DNA of 63,576 nucleotides from Asparagopsis taxiformis (taxonomy: Eukaryota; Rhodophyta; Florideophyceae; Bonnemaisoniales; Bonnemaisoniaceae): contig JALQPE010000359.1 in the NCBI GenBank assembly GCA_030407315.1, positions 1 through 63,576 of the forward strand, read 5' to 3'. The number at the start of each line of letters is the position of its first letter. Position 1 is the stretch's first letter. The notes under the pieces were generated by a model. That model ran no database searches and was not told the DNA's origin. It worked only from the letters and a program-made list of their open reading frames with translations. Both the position numbers and the translations under genes were made by a program. Positions 1-10,861 of this stretch are shown piece after piece.

Positions 1-389
1 TTGTACTCTGATATGAGCAAGGAGTCGATGAGGTTCGCGTACGGAGAGGGTCACATGGCGATAACGAAGGAAACATTCTTGATGTATGCCATCAAGCTGT
101 ATGCAACAGCGGAGGACGACGAAACATCGAGCATCCATTTTGGATTGTTCCGGCTCCGTTCTGTTCGGCGCAGTTCATCAACGACCCGCGGTATTTGCGA
201 GGTGAGGACACTCCGGCGGAAGACACCAGGCGGATGGCCAACGTCGAGTTTGTCGAGAACTACAGCAGCGGTTCGACGGGGAAGAAGCTCAAGGCGAAGG
301 ACCTAGAAAATCGAAGATCATTGTAGTACGGCAATCCGCGATATCGTCCGGGGCAGGAGCTCTACGTTCATTATGGGACAGCGTTTTAG
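1..389 (+). pseudogene. SET-domain-like gene remnant
   Basis: Reading starts in frame 1 and moves to frame 3 near position 117. From there the frame reads AQFINDPRYLRGED, then ANVEFVE, then after one stop codon PGQELYVHYGTAF and a stop. The order FIND..., NVEF and G-x-E-L-x-V-x-Y-G resembles the C-terminal half of SET-type lysine methyltransferases. The stop and the frame change argue for a decayed copy. The fragment is cut by the window edge, so its N-terminal half is not visible. Chance similarity of short motifs cannot be ruled out. Confidence 0.35.
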
Positions 390-1058
390 AGCATGGAATT
401 AGGGTCACGAAAGATTGTTTTCATTTCGACTACAATAAAGCTACGTTCCAGAGTTGAAGTATATCATATAATGCAGCATGTCCAGCCACCATTAGTCCAG
501 GGTGAAACCTATTCGGCAGTACTCGCCTGTCAAAAACCAATCGTTCACACTCTAGGTGCACTTCGTCCGAGCAGTGAACCTGACTGCTTGGTTGCTGTTA
601 TGCGTGCAGATGCAAAATACACGACCAAGTTGAAATGGACGCCCGGTGGATGTCCAGCTCAGTTGCATTGCTGTCCGCCCAGAAATTCTACAATTCAGGG
701 CAGAAAAAAATATTGCAAAAAAATCGATTTGGGCGGTCGAAAGTGCCGTACGGCACACCCCCATCTCAAAAACATGTTCACATGTGCATGTTTTGAGAAT
801 AGCCCAAATTTAATTCAAATCAGGACGTCTTCCGGACATAGGGGTGCTCGCGGCCTAGCTCTACAGCTGTAATTGTACCATCATTAAATACTGTGATGAC
901 TGCCTACTACGATACAATCTGGGCTGTTGGCGTATTATCCGGTACTTGACCTGACCTGAACGTTCATCGCAGGACCGTTGTGGTTACCGACACTATACAG
1001 CAATCTTTTTTGTATCTCGTGCAACTCAATCGTTCCATCGCTTCCGGGAAGCTTCATT
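390..1058. other. No supported gene
   Basis: Overlapping open frames occur here on both strands (for example 393-872 +) but none has a recognisable motif, a credible start context or consistent amino-acid composition. I see only non-coding or decayed sequence. Confidence 0.4.
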
Positions 1059-2640
1059 ATGCCGCCGCGTATTGCGAAGAAAGCTCCAAAGCCTCGGGCC
1101 TCCAGAAAACCCGGTCAGGCAGCTGCTGTATCGAGTGCCCGACAATCCCGTGCGAAGAAGCGGTCTGGGCCTACCGGCAGCATTGAACCGCGGTCCGGTA
1201 GTCGCAAGACGGACCCGGCGCAGAACTGGGAATCCGCAGCGAGAAAGTGAGGAAGGAGGAACGGCGCGGAGGAGAGAGATGGGGGCTTGACCGAGGCAAG
1301 CGTGCTCGCAGGGACAGTGAACATCATGATTGATGACATGATAGTGGTCAAAACATGTTGAATTGCGGCAGAGTGCTATGGCAAGGTAGTCCTCCCGGGT
1401 GGCAGATGCGGAGGTGCTGCAGACGGAGTCCCAGCCGGGGGTTCCCGAGACACTGGAGGCTGTGACCCCCACTGCGCCAACTATGCCGAGTACATCAGCC
1501 CCAGCAGGGTAATGCAGTCAGGGACCCGAGGATAGCGGCAAGGGATGTTGTTTCTGAGCAACGTTCACAGGATGCAAAACTATCATCGGCGGTCAGGTGG
1601 TACTGAGGGGAGAAGAGCAGCCGGAGTGCGGGCTTCGTCACAACAGACTGTCATTGGTGCCAAATATGCGCGTAACGCCCCGCGACGTCAGGCTATTGCG
1701 ATGGAGGGCATCATATTCCCGATAGCGTGCGAGATGGGGGGTCGGTGAGGGCAGAGAGTTGCATCCGCCGGAATCCATCGATTTAATGGCGAGTCGCATC
1801 AATGCGCAGAAGAAGAAGATCGCGAGCTGAAAAAAAGTGTTAGCCAGGACATAGCAAACAAGGCGCTCACCACGGAGATAGTTGCGTTGGAGGCTAAGGT
1901 GAAGACTCTCAGGCGGAAAATGCCAGCCTTACTGCAATTGCGAGACAGGTAGAATCAGTGATCCACGGGCGGTAAGTCGAAAATACAGAAAGCCATTCTG
2001 TGAAATACCTTGGAGTTCTTAGGGCGGTTGAGGAAAACCTGACAAAGTGGTTGCAAGAACGAGACTATGGAGCTGGACCCTATAGCGGAAACAAACGCAG
2101 AGACGTTGGACTGGACGTACCATCGAGGTAGAGCGGTTAGAAGGGGCACTTTGAGCGAAAACGGTGTAGGATATATTGCTACCCTCCGGGCTATATCATC
2201 AAGAATCTGCAGTGGTATACACCTTCGTACAGGGACGAGAGTGATCTGCTGAATGACTTGGTGCGACACGTACTGCGTCAAAGTCGTGGTTGGTGATGTG
2301 TTTTCCGATGAGGAGCAGCGTGTGTGCTGTCAAGAGGCTGTGGCGGGGAGCAAGGAATTGAAAGTGAAGGTGACGCAGAAACTGTCCGACGTGATGAGTG
2401 GCACGGAAGCGTAATGCGAGGGGACGATTGTTCGGTTCGCTGGGGTACACGAAATTAATGTCTAGATGCACGATGCTGACGACGCGAGCTGAGATGGACG
2501 AGCGAGAGGAACAAAAGCGCGAAGCGTCTGAGAAGCTTTTGAAACGGGAAAGTAACGGTGATTGGATATGGGGAGGTGCGAACGGCACCGTTCTCAGAGC
2601 TGCGATACAGCAAAGGCTTGGTTCCTGACAGCTTCGAAAT
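1059..2640 (+). pseudogene. Decayed gene with basic N-terminus and coiled-coil traces, unknown function
   Basis: The ATG at 1059 opens a 64-codon frame to 1250 rich in Lys, Arg, Ala and Pro (MPPRIAKKAPKPRASRK), like a DNA-binding or histone-like tail. Protein-like stretches then continue in changing frames. They include VLQTESQPGVPETLEAVTP near 1410, LTAIARQVESVIHGR near 1930, LGVLRAVEENLTKWLQERD near 2010 and SDEEQRVCCQEAVAGSKELK near 2300. Each is separated from the next by stops or frame changes. This looks like one long gene that has lost its reading frame, or a gene with several unrecognised introns. I do not recognise the family; an origin in a mobile element is possible. Confidence 0.3.
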
Positions 2641-2675
2641 GGAAGTGAATGGTGATGCATGGTTTAACAACCGAG

Positions 2676-2721
2676 TAGCTGTGAATGTGCTGGACAACTA
2701 GCTGTGAATGTGCTGGACATC
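2676..2721. repeat. 23-base direct repeat, two copies
   Basis: TAGCTGTGAATGTGCTGGAC occurs at 2676 and again at 2699, with a 23-base period and nearly identical units. Confidence 0.8.
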
Positions 2722-3481
2722 TTCAGGGGTTATTCATTCCACGTACAATTGCCATGCAGCGGTGCGCTCCATCAATATCTCCAGAACGCCTTCTCGAAAC
2801 CTGCCATCACGGGATGAGCTGTGTCATAACCGCTGTTGCGAATGCTCTCCCGAGCGCTTCCACATGACTTGCATCAACATCGCGAATCGATACGAATTTG
2901 CTGACTTGATGGGGTCGATGAACACCCATCCGTCGTGCTTTTCACCGTGATTGTGGAACGTTCCTTCCATGGCGAACAAAGGTAGAGTTTTTAAGAAAGG
3001 GATAGTTGGTTGCTGCTTGACCAGGGTGGCGCAAAGCAGAAGCTGGTTGTTTTAAAACAAAGTGTCAGCGAGTGTTAGCACTTCGGTGGCTGTTTCCTTT
3101 ACACCCCTGTCCGAACCTTTACAAGATAACTACATCGACTGTTAGCTCAATAATCAATGTAATACTAAAGTAATACTCAAAAAATTTTTCCATGCAATTT
3201 ATTGGGCCCCGTAACATCTCTAAGCGTATCTTTGTAGTCCAATCGTATGCATCCGACATTCACTTCTAGAAACGATTATTCACATCAAATTTTATGCTGC
3301 AATCAGTTCATGGCAGACATCATCCACACTGACGTGTCAATTTTGTCAATTGTCCATTCTATTTCACACCACCTAACATCTCTTCTCGACCTTTCAATCC
3401 TCCTATTATATACTACTCTTTAGCAGAAGGTAACGGTTAGGCTTTCACTAATACAACAATTCTATCCCATAGCTATCCAAC
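2722..3481. other. Intergenic stretch
   Basis: A short frame at 2708-2950 (+) has clustered Cys and His (CHNRCCECSPERFH), which could be a zinc-binding remnant, but it has no supporting context. From 3000 to 3481 the sequence is AT-richer and non-coding. It is probably the 5' flank of the reading frame that starts at 3482. Confidence 0.3.
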
Positions 3482-4852
3482 ATGCTTCCTCTCGCTCCAG
3501 ACGACGTTATAGAAGTTCAATGGGAACTTCGGCCGTTAGGGAGGAAACGAAAAATTGTGTGGTGGTCTGCAATCGTCAAGGAAATACTCAGGTCAAGACT
3601 GAAACAGACCCATTCCTCCATGCATTGCTCGAATACAAAGCTGAATATGGTTTCGACTCTCCCTTTCTCAAGTCAAGATTTCAGATTGTAACGAGCTCGT
3701 CGACAAGGATTCCGAAGGATTCTCCCGTGGCGAAGTGGTGAGCTTCGCAGTATGGACTCACCTGCATCCCAGCAGAGAGAGACCCGGACTACGGCATTGA
3801 CCACACTCGCCACCGCCACCGCGGCATCCTTCAAGATTGCACTGCGGATCAAATGAAGAAGACATATAGCAGAAATGCTGGCAAGATTGGAAAAAGCTGG
3901 AGTCAGCTGCACAACATCCTCTTCCCCCTCCATTCGATTCCAACAGCTCCATGACCTCCTCTGCTTGACTGTATGTAGCATTCTGTTTCAGAAGCTTGGT
4001 GTGTACACGGACAAGCCCCTCTCCTCCGGATGACAAAATCCGAGCACTCCAGGGGAATGCGACAAACATCGCAAGAAGAAAGCAGAGTACAGGCTGACTG
4101 CTCCCTTGCTCAATTCCGCACTATTGCCATTCAATGCAAGGCGAAAGAGAATCGTGAAGTTCTCTTCCAGCCGTCCTTTGAGGACACTCACCTTTCCCTC
4201 TGGAAATGAGTCGGATCTTTCCATCATTTTACCCACCTTTCAGGCACTATGTGACTCCATAGGTACCTCGCAACACGGGTTCCAGAAAATATTGGTGAAG
4301 AGCAGGGCGGAACGCGATGGAGGCAGCTCATCGATTGTCCGAATTTTAGGAAATCTAGTCGACGTTGATTGCTCTCATGATGCTTTCTTCCGCATTTCTC
4401 GTCGGCTCATTGCTTACGTCCTGTCCAGCCCAGACCAACGTATGACAGTTCTTTGCAGAGAATCCTACGAGTTTGACCATGTCAACAATACATTTTTACA
4501 TCCCCTATGTCTTAGCCAACTATCACAGTCTAGCATCGTGGACTCTTTCCACCTACGTGATAAGGCTACTGTTATTTATGGAGCACGTTTTCGTTACTGT
4601 GGAGACGTATTCAGCGCCGAGCTTGTTACAGCACTTTCCAGCCTCTATCAACCCAGAGACGTTTGGTACACTACATCTACGCTTACTTGCTGTATTTCAG
4701 TGGTACTACTATATGCCAGGAGCTTGAAGACATTGGCTATGAGGCTATCTCTCGTCTTGGCTTCAATGCGGATTCAGACACTACCCACCCACCCTCTCCT
4801 CCACTGCCACCTGCAGTCCGGAGCAAAAATGATAAAGCACACCTATCCGTAG
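3482..4852 (+). pseudogene. Hypothetical gene with Tudor-like start, frame broken
   Basis: The ATG at 3482 begins MLPLAPDDVIEVQWEL, then KIVWWSAIVKEI, and after a change to frame 1 near 3580 continues PFLHALLEYKAEYGFD and LKSRFQIVTS. The pattern V-E-V-x-W ... WW-x-A-x-V ... L-x-Y resembles Tudor/Agenet-type chromatin-reader folds. After stops near 3741 and 3865 an open frame of 248 codons runs 4106-4852 (FPSGNESDLSIILPTFQAL, ILGNLVDVDCSHDAFFRI). That composition looks protein-like but the family is unknown. Frame changes could be decay, unrecognised short introns or base-calling errors. I treat the whole as one broken gene with low confidence in its limits. Confidence 0.35.
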
Positions 4853-4901
4853 TTATCCTTTCCTGGGTATTCCATTCTAGAGCTCCTGTGGCCATCAATT
4901 T

Positions 4902-5511
4902 CTAGTAAAGACGGATACCCTCACCCTTCTTACTTCGACTATTCACTACGGTGCGAACGGCGCTGTTGAACTTTTCTAGGGAGAATGCGGGGTCTTGTAG
5001 GATGGTGATGACTTCGCTCACGCGGCCAGCGCCGGCCTTGTACTCGAGGGTTGTGAGACTGGCGGCGAGGGATTGCACGAGGAGGTCTGCGCGGGAGGGG
5101 GTTGAGGTTGGTGGCAGTGGAGCGTCACAGGGTGAGTCGCTGGAGGAAGCACGACCAGATTCTGGGTCTGGGGAGCTGGGTTGCGGGGAATCATGGTCGC
5201 CGTTTCGAGCAGGCTCATGGGTGACGGCAGGGACACGAGCGTTGTTGAAATGTTGGGGAGAGGGGTTGAAACGGTAGCGACACGTTCGCGCTCTGCAGCG
5301 CGAGCGCATAAGCATCTACGCAGTAGTAGAAGCATCCTTCATACTTGCATTCCATGTCGAGTTTTGGCGCAAAAGGAGGATTGCGAGCTGAACGGGGAGA
5401 CTGTGCCGTCCAGATGCGACCAATTTTATTTTTGTGGTGCTTTCGAGACCTGAATGTAACGTGTTCGTATTTTTTGGGTAGTAGTTTTGTGCTCACTCCA
5501 GCTGATCCCAA
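4902..5511 (-). CDS. Hypothetical protein fragment, frame interrupted
   Basis: On the minus strand 5511-5215 reads a fragment containing PPFAPKLDMECKYEGCFYY, and 5315-4902 reads a second frame. The second has a Ser/Pro-rich stretch and then a compact helical C-terminus (RADLLVQSLAASLTTLEYKA, VSEVITILQDPAFSLEKF). The two overlap in different frames near 5215-5315, so they are probably one gene with a frame change there. No family was recognised. The helical C-terminus is the best-supported coding part. Confidence 0.35.
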
Positions 5512-5929
5512 CGGTGGAATTTAACCGAGAGTTCAATCATTTCCAACTGTTACATCACATTGCGTGCTGGCAACGTGTGCATGGAAGGACGAACGACTGC
5601 CCTGGGACATGGATTTTCAATTAATTCATTGTAATAATAAACTTTTTATTTCCAAACTTCGTGAATCTGAATGTGCTTTACAGCGGATATGCCACGGATC
5701 ATGTAAGGAAAGCAAATGGATTCTCATATATATGATATATGTTTATATTCGTTGTTCTCGATCCGGATCTCATTGTTCGGGGAATCAGAGACCATGGCTT
5801 GGGCCATACTCAATCTCACTGCCGGCGATGATTTCGAGTATGCACAGGAAGACTTAAGCGGACGCTGAAAGCTGTCCGGTCGACGCCGCAGGCTCCACTC
5901 CGCCCCATCACCGACTGAGATTCTTTGAC
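5512..5929. other. Intergenic stretch before the splice-signal array
   Basis: No supported gene. An AT-rich block lies around 5610-5760, followed by GC-richer sequence that leads into the tandem array. Confidence 0.4.
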
Positions 5930-7010
5930 CGCCTTTGCTTGTGTAGTGTAGAGGATGGACGAAGGTACGTGCGCGAATCTTGAGGGTATGCATTGAGGGA
6001 AGCGTGGTTTTTGAGTCTGACTATTTCCGTTGATGCGATATTTTTCCTGCAAGCCTTTTGACTCATGGTGTGTATTGAGCGGAGGATGGAAGAGAGGTAC
6101 GTGAAGTTTTTGAAAGTATGCTGTGAGGGAAGGTTGTTTTGAGTCTGACTGTTGTGGTCGATTCCGATGTTGTGTAGATGATGCAGGAATGTTGATGACG
6201 GAAGGTAAGTTTCATTGAGTGCCAAGATGTGCTTTGCGAAGAATGGACTGCTGACTATGATTATTATTCATTGCAAGGTTTTTGGATCATGGTTTGTATT
6301 GTGTGTAGGATGGATGAGAGGTACATTTGCGAGTTCTCAGGGTATGTAGCGAGGGAAACGTTGGTTTTCAATCTGACTGTTGCGATTGAATCCGATGTTG
6401 CGTAGGTGATGGAGGAATAGTGATGACGGAGGTAAGTCACATTGGGCGCCCAGACCGGTTGTGCGAAGATGCGGAATGCTGACTACTTTTCTTGGCTACA
6501 CGATTACGTGATATATGGTTTTTATTGTGTGCAGGATGGAACAGGTAAGGTAAGTGTGCGAGTTTTGAAAGTAAGCAGCGAGGGACGTTGGTTTTGAGTC
6601 TGACTATTTCCGTTGATGCTATATTTTTCATTGAAGCCTATTGAGTCATGGTGTGTATTGTGTGGAGCGAAGGTAAGTGTGCGAGTTCTGAAAGTATGCT
6701 GCGAGGGAAGGTTGGTTTTTTTGAGTCTGACTGTTGTGGTTGATTGCGATGTTGTGTAGATGGTGCAGGAATGTTGATGACAGAAGGTAAGTTTCACTGA
6801 GCACCAAGACTTGTTTTGCGAAGATATGGACTGCTGACTTTGATTATTCATTGCAAGGTTTTTTGGATCATGGTTTGTATTTTGTGTAGGATGGATGATT
6901 CACTCATCCTCTCGGAGAGGTAAGTAAGGGAGTTTCTAGGATATGTCGTGGTAAGCGTTGCTTTTGAATCTGACTGTTGGGGTTGATGTTTTGTATGTGA
7001 TGCAAGAGTG
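5930..7010 (+). repeat. Tandem array of about nine ~115-base units, each intron-like
   Basis: Nine diverged units lie head to tail. Each has a donor-like GTAAGT or GTACRT (5965, 6097, 6205, 6321, 6432, 6550, 6673, 6787, 6920). A CTGAC follows 46-54 bases later (6017, 6145, 6251, 6373, 6479, 6600, 6727, 6834, 6970). Then comes an acceptor-like AG (ending 6053, 6177, 6277, 6405, 6534, 6636, 6759, 6857, 7006). The implied introns are 71-103 bases, and the pieces between them alternate between two sequence types (about 27 bases, and about 10-60 bases). A second-order duplication of 583 bases is visible: 6013-6150 matches 6596-6733. The introns inferred in two genes of this window (18621-18693 and 41139-41204) also carry CTGAC. 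Coding frame across the pieces is not conserved. Confidence 0.75.
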
Positions 7011-7348
7011 GTGAAGCAGGAACGGCAGGACTGAAGAGAGTGAAGAAGGGATGTAGGAAGATGGGGAATGAAGCTGTGAGGTGTTTCTGGTATGTGTATA
7101 TTTTCGGCATACGATAGAAGTGAGAGTGGGTTTCAAGTGGTGTAAGATTTGCTGACCATGTTCGTGTTTGATGTCTTGATGATTTAATGGGCTGGGGTGG
7201 TGGTGTCGAGGAAAGCGGGATGGAATTGGGAAGGAGCGGATTTTTTGTAATCAAGGTTGTGAGGGTTCTTGAAGTATGTGCGGATGGTGGTGCATGGCGT
7301 TCGGATGGTAGGGAGAACGCAATAGTGAGGGAGATGGGTGATCGACGA

Positions 7349-7543
7349 TATGCTGACAGGTATTTTGTATTCGGCTGGATACGTATTTCATATTCTGGCT
7401 AGATACATATTCCGTATTCTGCCTGGATACGTATTTCGTATTCTGGCTGGATACGTATTCCGTATTCTGGCTGGATACGTATTTCCTATTCTAACCGGGT
7501 ATTTATTTCCTATTCTGACCAGATATGTATTTCCTATTCTAGA
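7349..7543. repeat. 24-base minisatellite, about seven units
   Basis: Units of the type GGCTGGATACGTATTTCGTA plus TTCT repeat every 24 bases from 7373, preceded by a partial unit. Because 24 is a multiple of three, the + strand reads an 8-residue repeat (GYVFRILA and variants) through all units. There is no gene context, so this is more likely a satellite than a protein. Confidence 0.85.
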
Positions 7544-7664
7544 GAGACGTATTGTATATGAGCAGTTTCGTAAATGAGAGAATATAATACGGTCCGATAT
7601 GGGCCCTGAATTTACCATCCGCTGTAATTTCTTCCCTCCCGGTTTTCGCTGATATATTGTATAC

Positions 7665-7803
7665 TGGATGTCGGGTCCTAGTATTCCGCCATATGTACTA
7701 GAGAAAGTGGATGTCGGGCCCTAGTATTCCGCCATATGTACTAGACAAAGTGGACGTCCGCATCCAAAAAATTTTTATTTTTTTTTGGACGTGGACGTTC
7801 ATT
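7665..7803. repeat. 43-base direct repeat followed by a hairpin
   Basis: TGGATGTCGGGTCCTAGTAT starts a 43-base unit at 7665 that recurs at 7708, and a third diverged unit starts at 7751. The third runs into an imperfect inverted repeat: GTGGACGTCCGCATCCAAAA near 7750 pairs with TTTTGGACGTGGACGTTC near 7782-7800 across a short T-rich loop. A related GGACGTCCGCGTCC motif occurs again at about 7853. This could be the end of a small MITE-like element. Confidence 0.6.
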
Positions 7804-8938
7804 TGTTCTAGTAAATCTCGGGGCCGACTAGGACCCGTACTAGAGAGACTGGACGTCCGCGTCCACTTCCGAAACACAGACGGACGTCTGATGGCCGCAT
7901 GTGGGTTGGATAGTCTGCAAAGGGAGGATTCAGTTCGATTGTGTCAAGATTGTCATCGAGATTGAATTGGTGGTGCATTTGTTGTATTGGACTGGCGGTA
8001 CTCTGATTGAAAAATACACAACGCACTGCTGATCCCCTGTAGATGGCACATGTCATGATAGATATGGGGCTGTTTGTACCAGCCCAATTCTACATGAAGC
8101 GAGTAAGCATACGATCGTTGCTATGCTAACGGTGTTTGTACATACATACATGATACCACCCGGTACTTGCAATCATGGTTTGCTGCATGAAAGTTCTGGT
8201 TGATCTACTAGTCGACTACAGAAAACTTTAGTGATGGTGGTGCGAGAGGTTGTGACTATGGCTGAATCATCATTTGGCCGAAAATAGAAGCTGTGAGATG
8301 AATACTGAAGGCCTATGGAAATGAGCTGTGCTCAAGTGTCCCTAGAGGCAGTCTGCATTTTTCAACAGCGCAGTGACTGCCAACAGCTTTCTTCCAGAGG
8401 AAGAAACGGGTGCATTCCATTTCAAACGGCCTTAATTCGGATGTGCACACTCCAGGAGACCAGGTTTCACATTTGAAGCTACATTAGTTCATCCAGGAAG
8501 TCTTCACTCAACTCATATCCTTTGCTCAGGAACTGCGGGACTGTTGAAGAACTAAATAGGCTATGACGGAGAGCTTAAATTGTGGTTCTATACTGAAGAG
8601 TAATATTGAAAGATTTTTCTCTGTATCAACACGAAAGACCTACTTCTGATGCAGACTAGTAGGAAGACAGTCAGACTCTGAGAAGTACAGAAAAGGGGAT
8701 GTTCGCGGAATTGAAGGAAACTGAACAATGACCCATATCTTCCATTCTTGCAGTCTTTTTCATAATTTATGAAGGAGAGAATACGCCAGTTTCACATTGT
8801 TTCGCCTACAAAACGACCCTAAACGCCTAACCTTTTGTCTACACTGGTTCTTACTTAACAACGTAACGCCGAGATCTGAAGAACATGAACTAGAGGAGTT
8901 TCGAAGTGAATTGAGCAGCTCAATTTATGTTAGTAACA
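7804..8938. other. No supported gene
   Basis: Only short, mutually inconsistent frames are present on both strands, without motifs. I see no promoter, RNA or repeat signal that I would defend. Confidence 0.4.
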
Positions 8939-9480
8939 CTATGGACATTCATCTGAGAGTTTGGGAATCGTGAAGAAAATCACTTCGCAAAAGCTTAACA
9001 ACTTCCATACGCAGTCTCCGCCTCTTGTTAAGTCTTCAAACTCTACTAAAACACTGTCGGGCGGAATTATATCCTTCCACGGCTTCTTACTTCTTTCGTC
9101 CGTTGAGAGATAAGATGGTTTGTATGCACTTTTGTACACATCTCGCATGGATAGTGGCTCATACCAATGAACTTCCAGCTTCTCGGCGACACCCTCATTG
9201 TCGTATTGAATGCTACATATCTTAGCGACCCAGAAAGCGCATTGTGGGGTTGACACTTCGGGACGTACTGTCACAAATCGATTCAGAGTATACTCATGAC
9301 GACTCCGGATAGGTTTGGACTCCCTTCTTCTTCTGCCACAATGTTTTCCACATCATTCCTAGAGGTGAAATATACATCAGCTCCACGCAGGTTTCCAAAT
9401 CCCAGTGAAAATCTTCTTCCCGTGTATTATATACTGATGATGCCAGCTGCCTCAAAGAAGCCATTTTCTGAGCACAGTTA
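8939..9480 (-). pseudogene. BAH-like domain protein fragment
   Basis: 9274-8939 on the minus strand reads a 111-codon frame with AFWVAKICSIQYDNEGVAE, KLEVHWYEPL and KKPWKDIIPPDSVLVEFEDL. The pattern of a W-V-x-K-I strand, then V-x-W-Y-x-P, then a late V-L-V-E-F resembles bromo-adjacent-homology (BAH) type chromatin readers. Upstream, in a shifted frame at about 9400-9295, GADVYFTSRNDVENIVAEEE looks like its continuation, so a frame change lies near 9290. The start is not identified. Such fragments may derive from a mobile-element protein; I am not sure of the family. Confidence 0.35.
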
Positions 9481-9497
9481 ACTCGTCCCGCTTCTGA

Positions 9498-10861
9498 TTG
9501 AAATCGTTTTTTCTACTTTCACGCTACTGCAACGATATGTATCCCACAAATACAACTTCCCTTGTCTTTTCCGCTCGAACAATCAAACAAATCCCAGTCA
9601 CAATCGACCACACAACACCGGCTCCAAACACCCACCGCCAAGCACGCAAATACCCCGACGCGCCGAAGTGGGCCACAGCTCACGACTCCGAACTAACTAA
9701 ACTGGATAACATGAAGGTCATCGAATGGACCCCTTCGGACAAATCCCTGCAACCAGCCAAAACTCCCCTCACAATGGCATACCGGTTCAAACGAGACAAC
9801 ACAGGCCAAATAATAGAACGAAAGGCGCGATGTGCGGTAAGAGGAGACATGATGAAACCATCCCACACATTACCACGAAGACCAAACGGCCACATTTAGT
9901 GCCGGCAAGAGCACTATCCGCCTCCTGCTCTGTCATGCTTCTGTCCACAACATGCCAACAGAGCATTCGACATCAAATCCGCCTATCTCCACGAGCGCTT
10001 CACCCATCTGAACCTGTCTTCGTCCGTCAACACCCGAAATTCGACGGAACCTTCATGCACCCCGAACCAGCTGGCATCCTCCGCGGCAATCTCTATGGCA
10101 CTCGCCAAGGTGGAAAAATCTTTTGCGACGGAGCTCGTCAATTCCTCCTCACAAATGGATACAATCAGGTCAAATCCCACCCATGCCTCTTCATACGCCA
10201 CCACGGTCACCTAATGACGGGCATAGCTATAACCATCGACGACTTCCTTGCTTACGCCTCAATCGCCGACCTCCTCACAGAGCTATACAATCTCCCATCC
10301 ACCAACACGACATCAAAAGACTTGGCCGCCCAACACAGTACCTCAACTGTAAAATTGAATACACCGCACAAGGCATCCGGATATCCCTGCCACACATAAT
10401 CAAATCGGTCATTTTTAAAACAAACATGGAGACCGCAAAACCCTCAAAAACTTATACAGTGACGGCATTGACCTGTCACCACCCCCGATAACTAAATAGA
10501 GGACAAAGCGATCGCAACATCCTACAGAGAAACAGTAGGTGAGCTCCGCTATCTCACGGACTCCACGCGTCCAGACATTCATTTCTTCTTGAACGCCCTA
10601 GCACGCGCCAGCCATAGACAAACACAGCGTCATTGGAAATTACTCAAACGCCTCATCCGCTTTCTCAAGCACACTCCCATGCATGGAATCCAATTCCCCA
10701 ACAAACCCTCCTCCCCCATCTTCTGTGCCTACAGCGATGCTGACTTCGCAAACGACACATCGACGTGCAAATCCATCTCGGGTACAGTCCATCTATATCA
10801 CGGCGCCCCAATCAACTGGGCATCTCAACGACAATCAATTGTAGCCTTGAGTACTTGCGAG
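9498..10861 (+). pseudogene. Copia-1 reverse transcriptase and start of RNase H
   Basis: 9498-9899 reads the copia spacer and start of RT (YPDAPKWATAHDSELTKLDN, MAYRFKRDN, ERKARCAVRGDMM). The frame changes near 9890, and 9985-10340 gives PVFVRQHPKFDGTF, RGNLYGTRQGGKIFCDGARQ and the catalytic strand AITIDDFLAYASI, where TIDD replaces YVDD. 10589-10861 reads RNase H (FCAYSDADFAND, CKSISGTVHLYHGAPINWAS, SIVALSTCE). Frame changes and stops near 9890, 10340 and 10490 make it non-functional. The protein would break off at STCE, exactly where the foreign insertion begins. Confidence 0.8.

Noticed and set aside
393..872. 159-codon open frame on +
   Set aside because: No motif, odd composition and overlapping frames of similar length on the other strand.
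5930..7010. CRISPR-like array
   Set aside because: Units are ~115 bases, diverged, without constant repeats or unique spacers, and the surroundings are eukaryotic.
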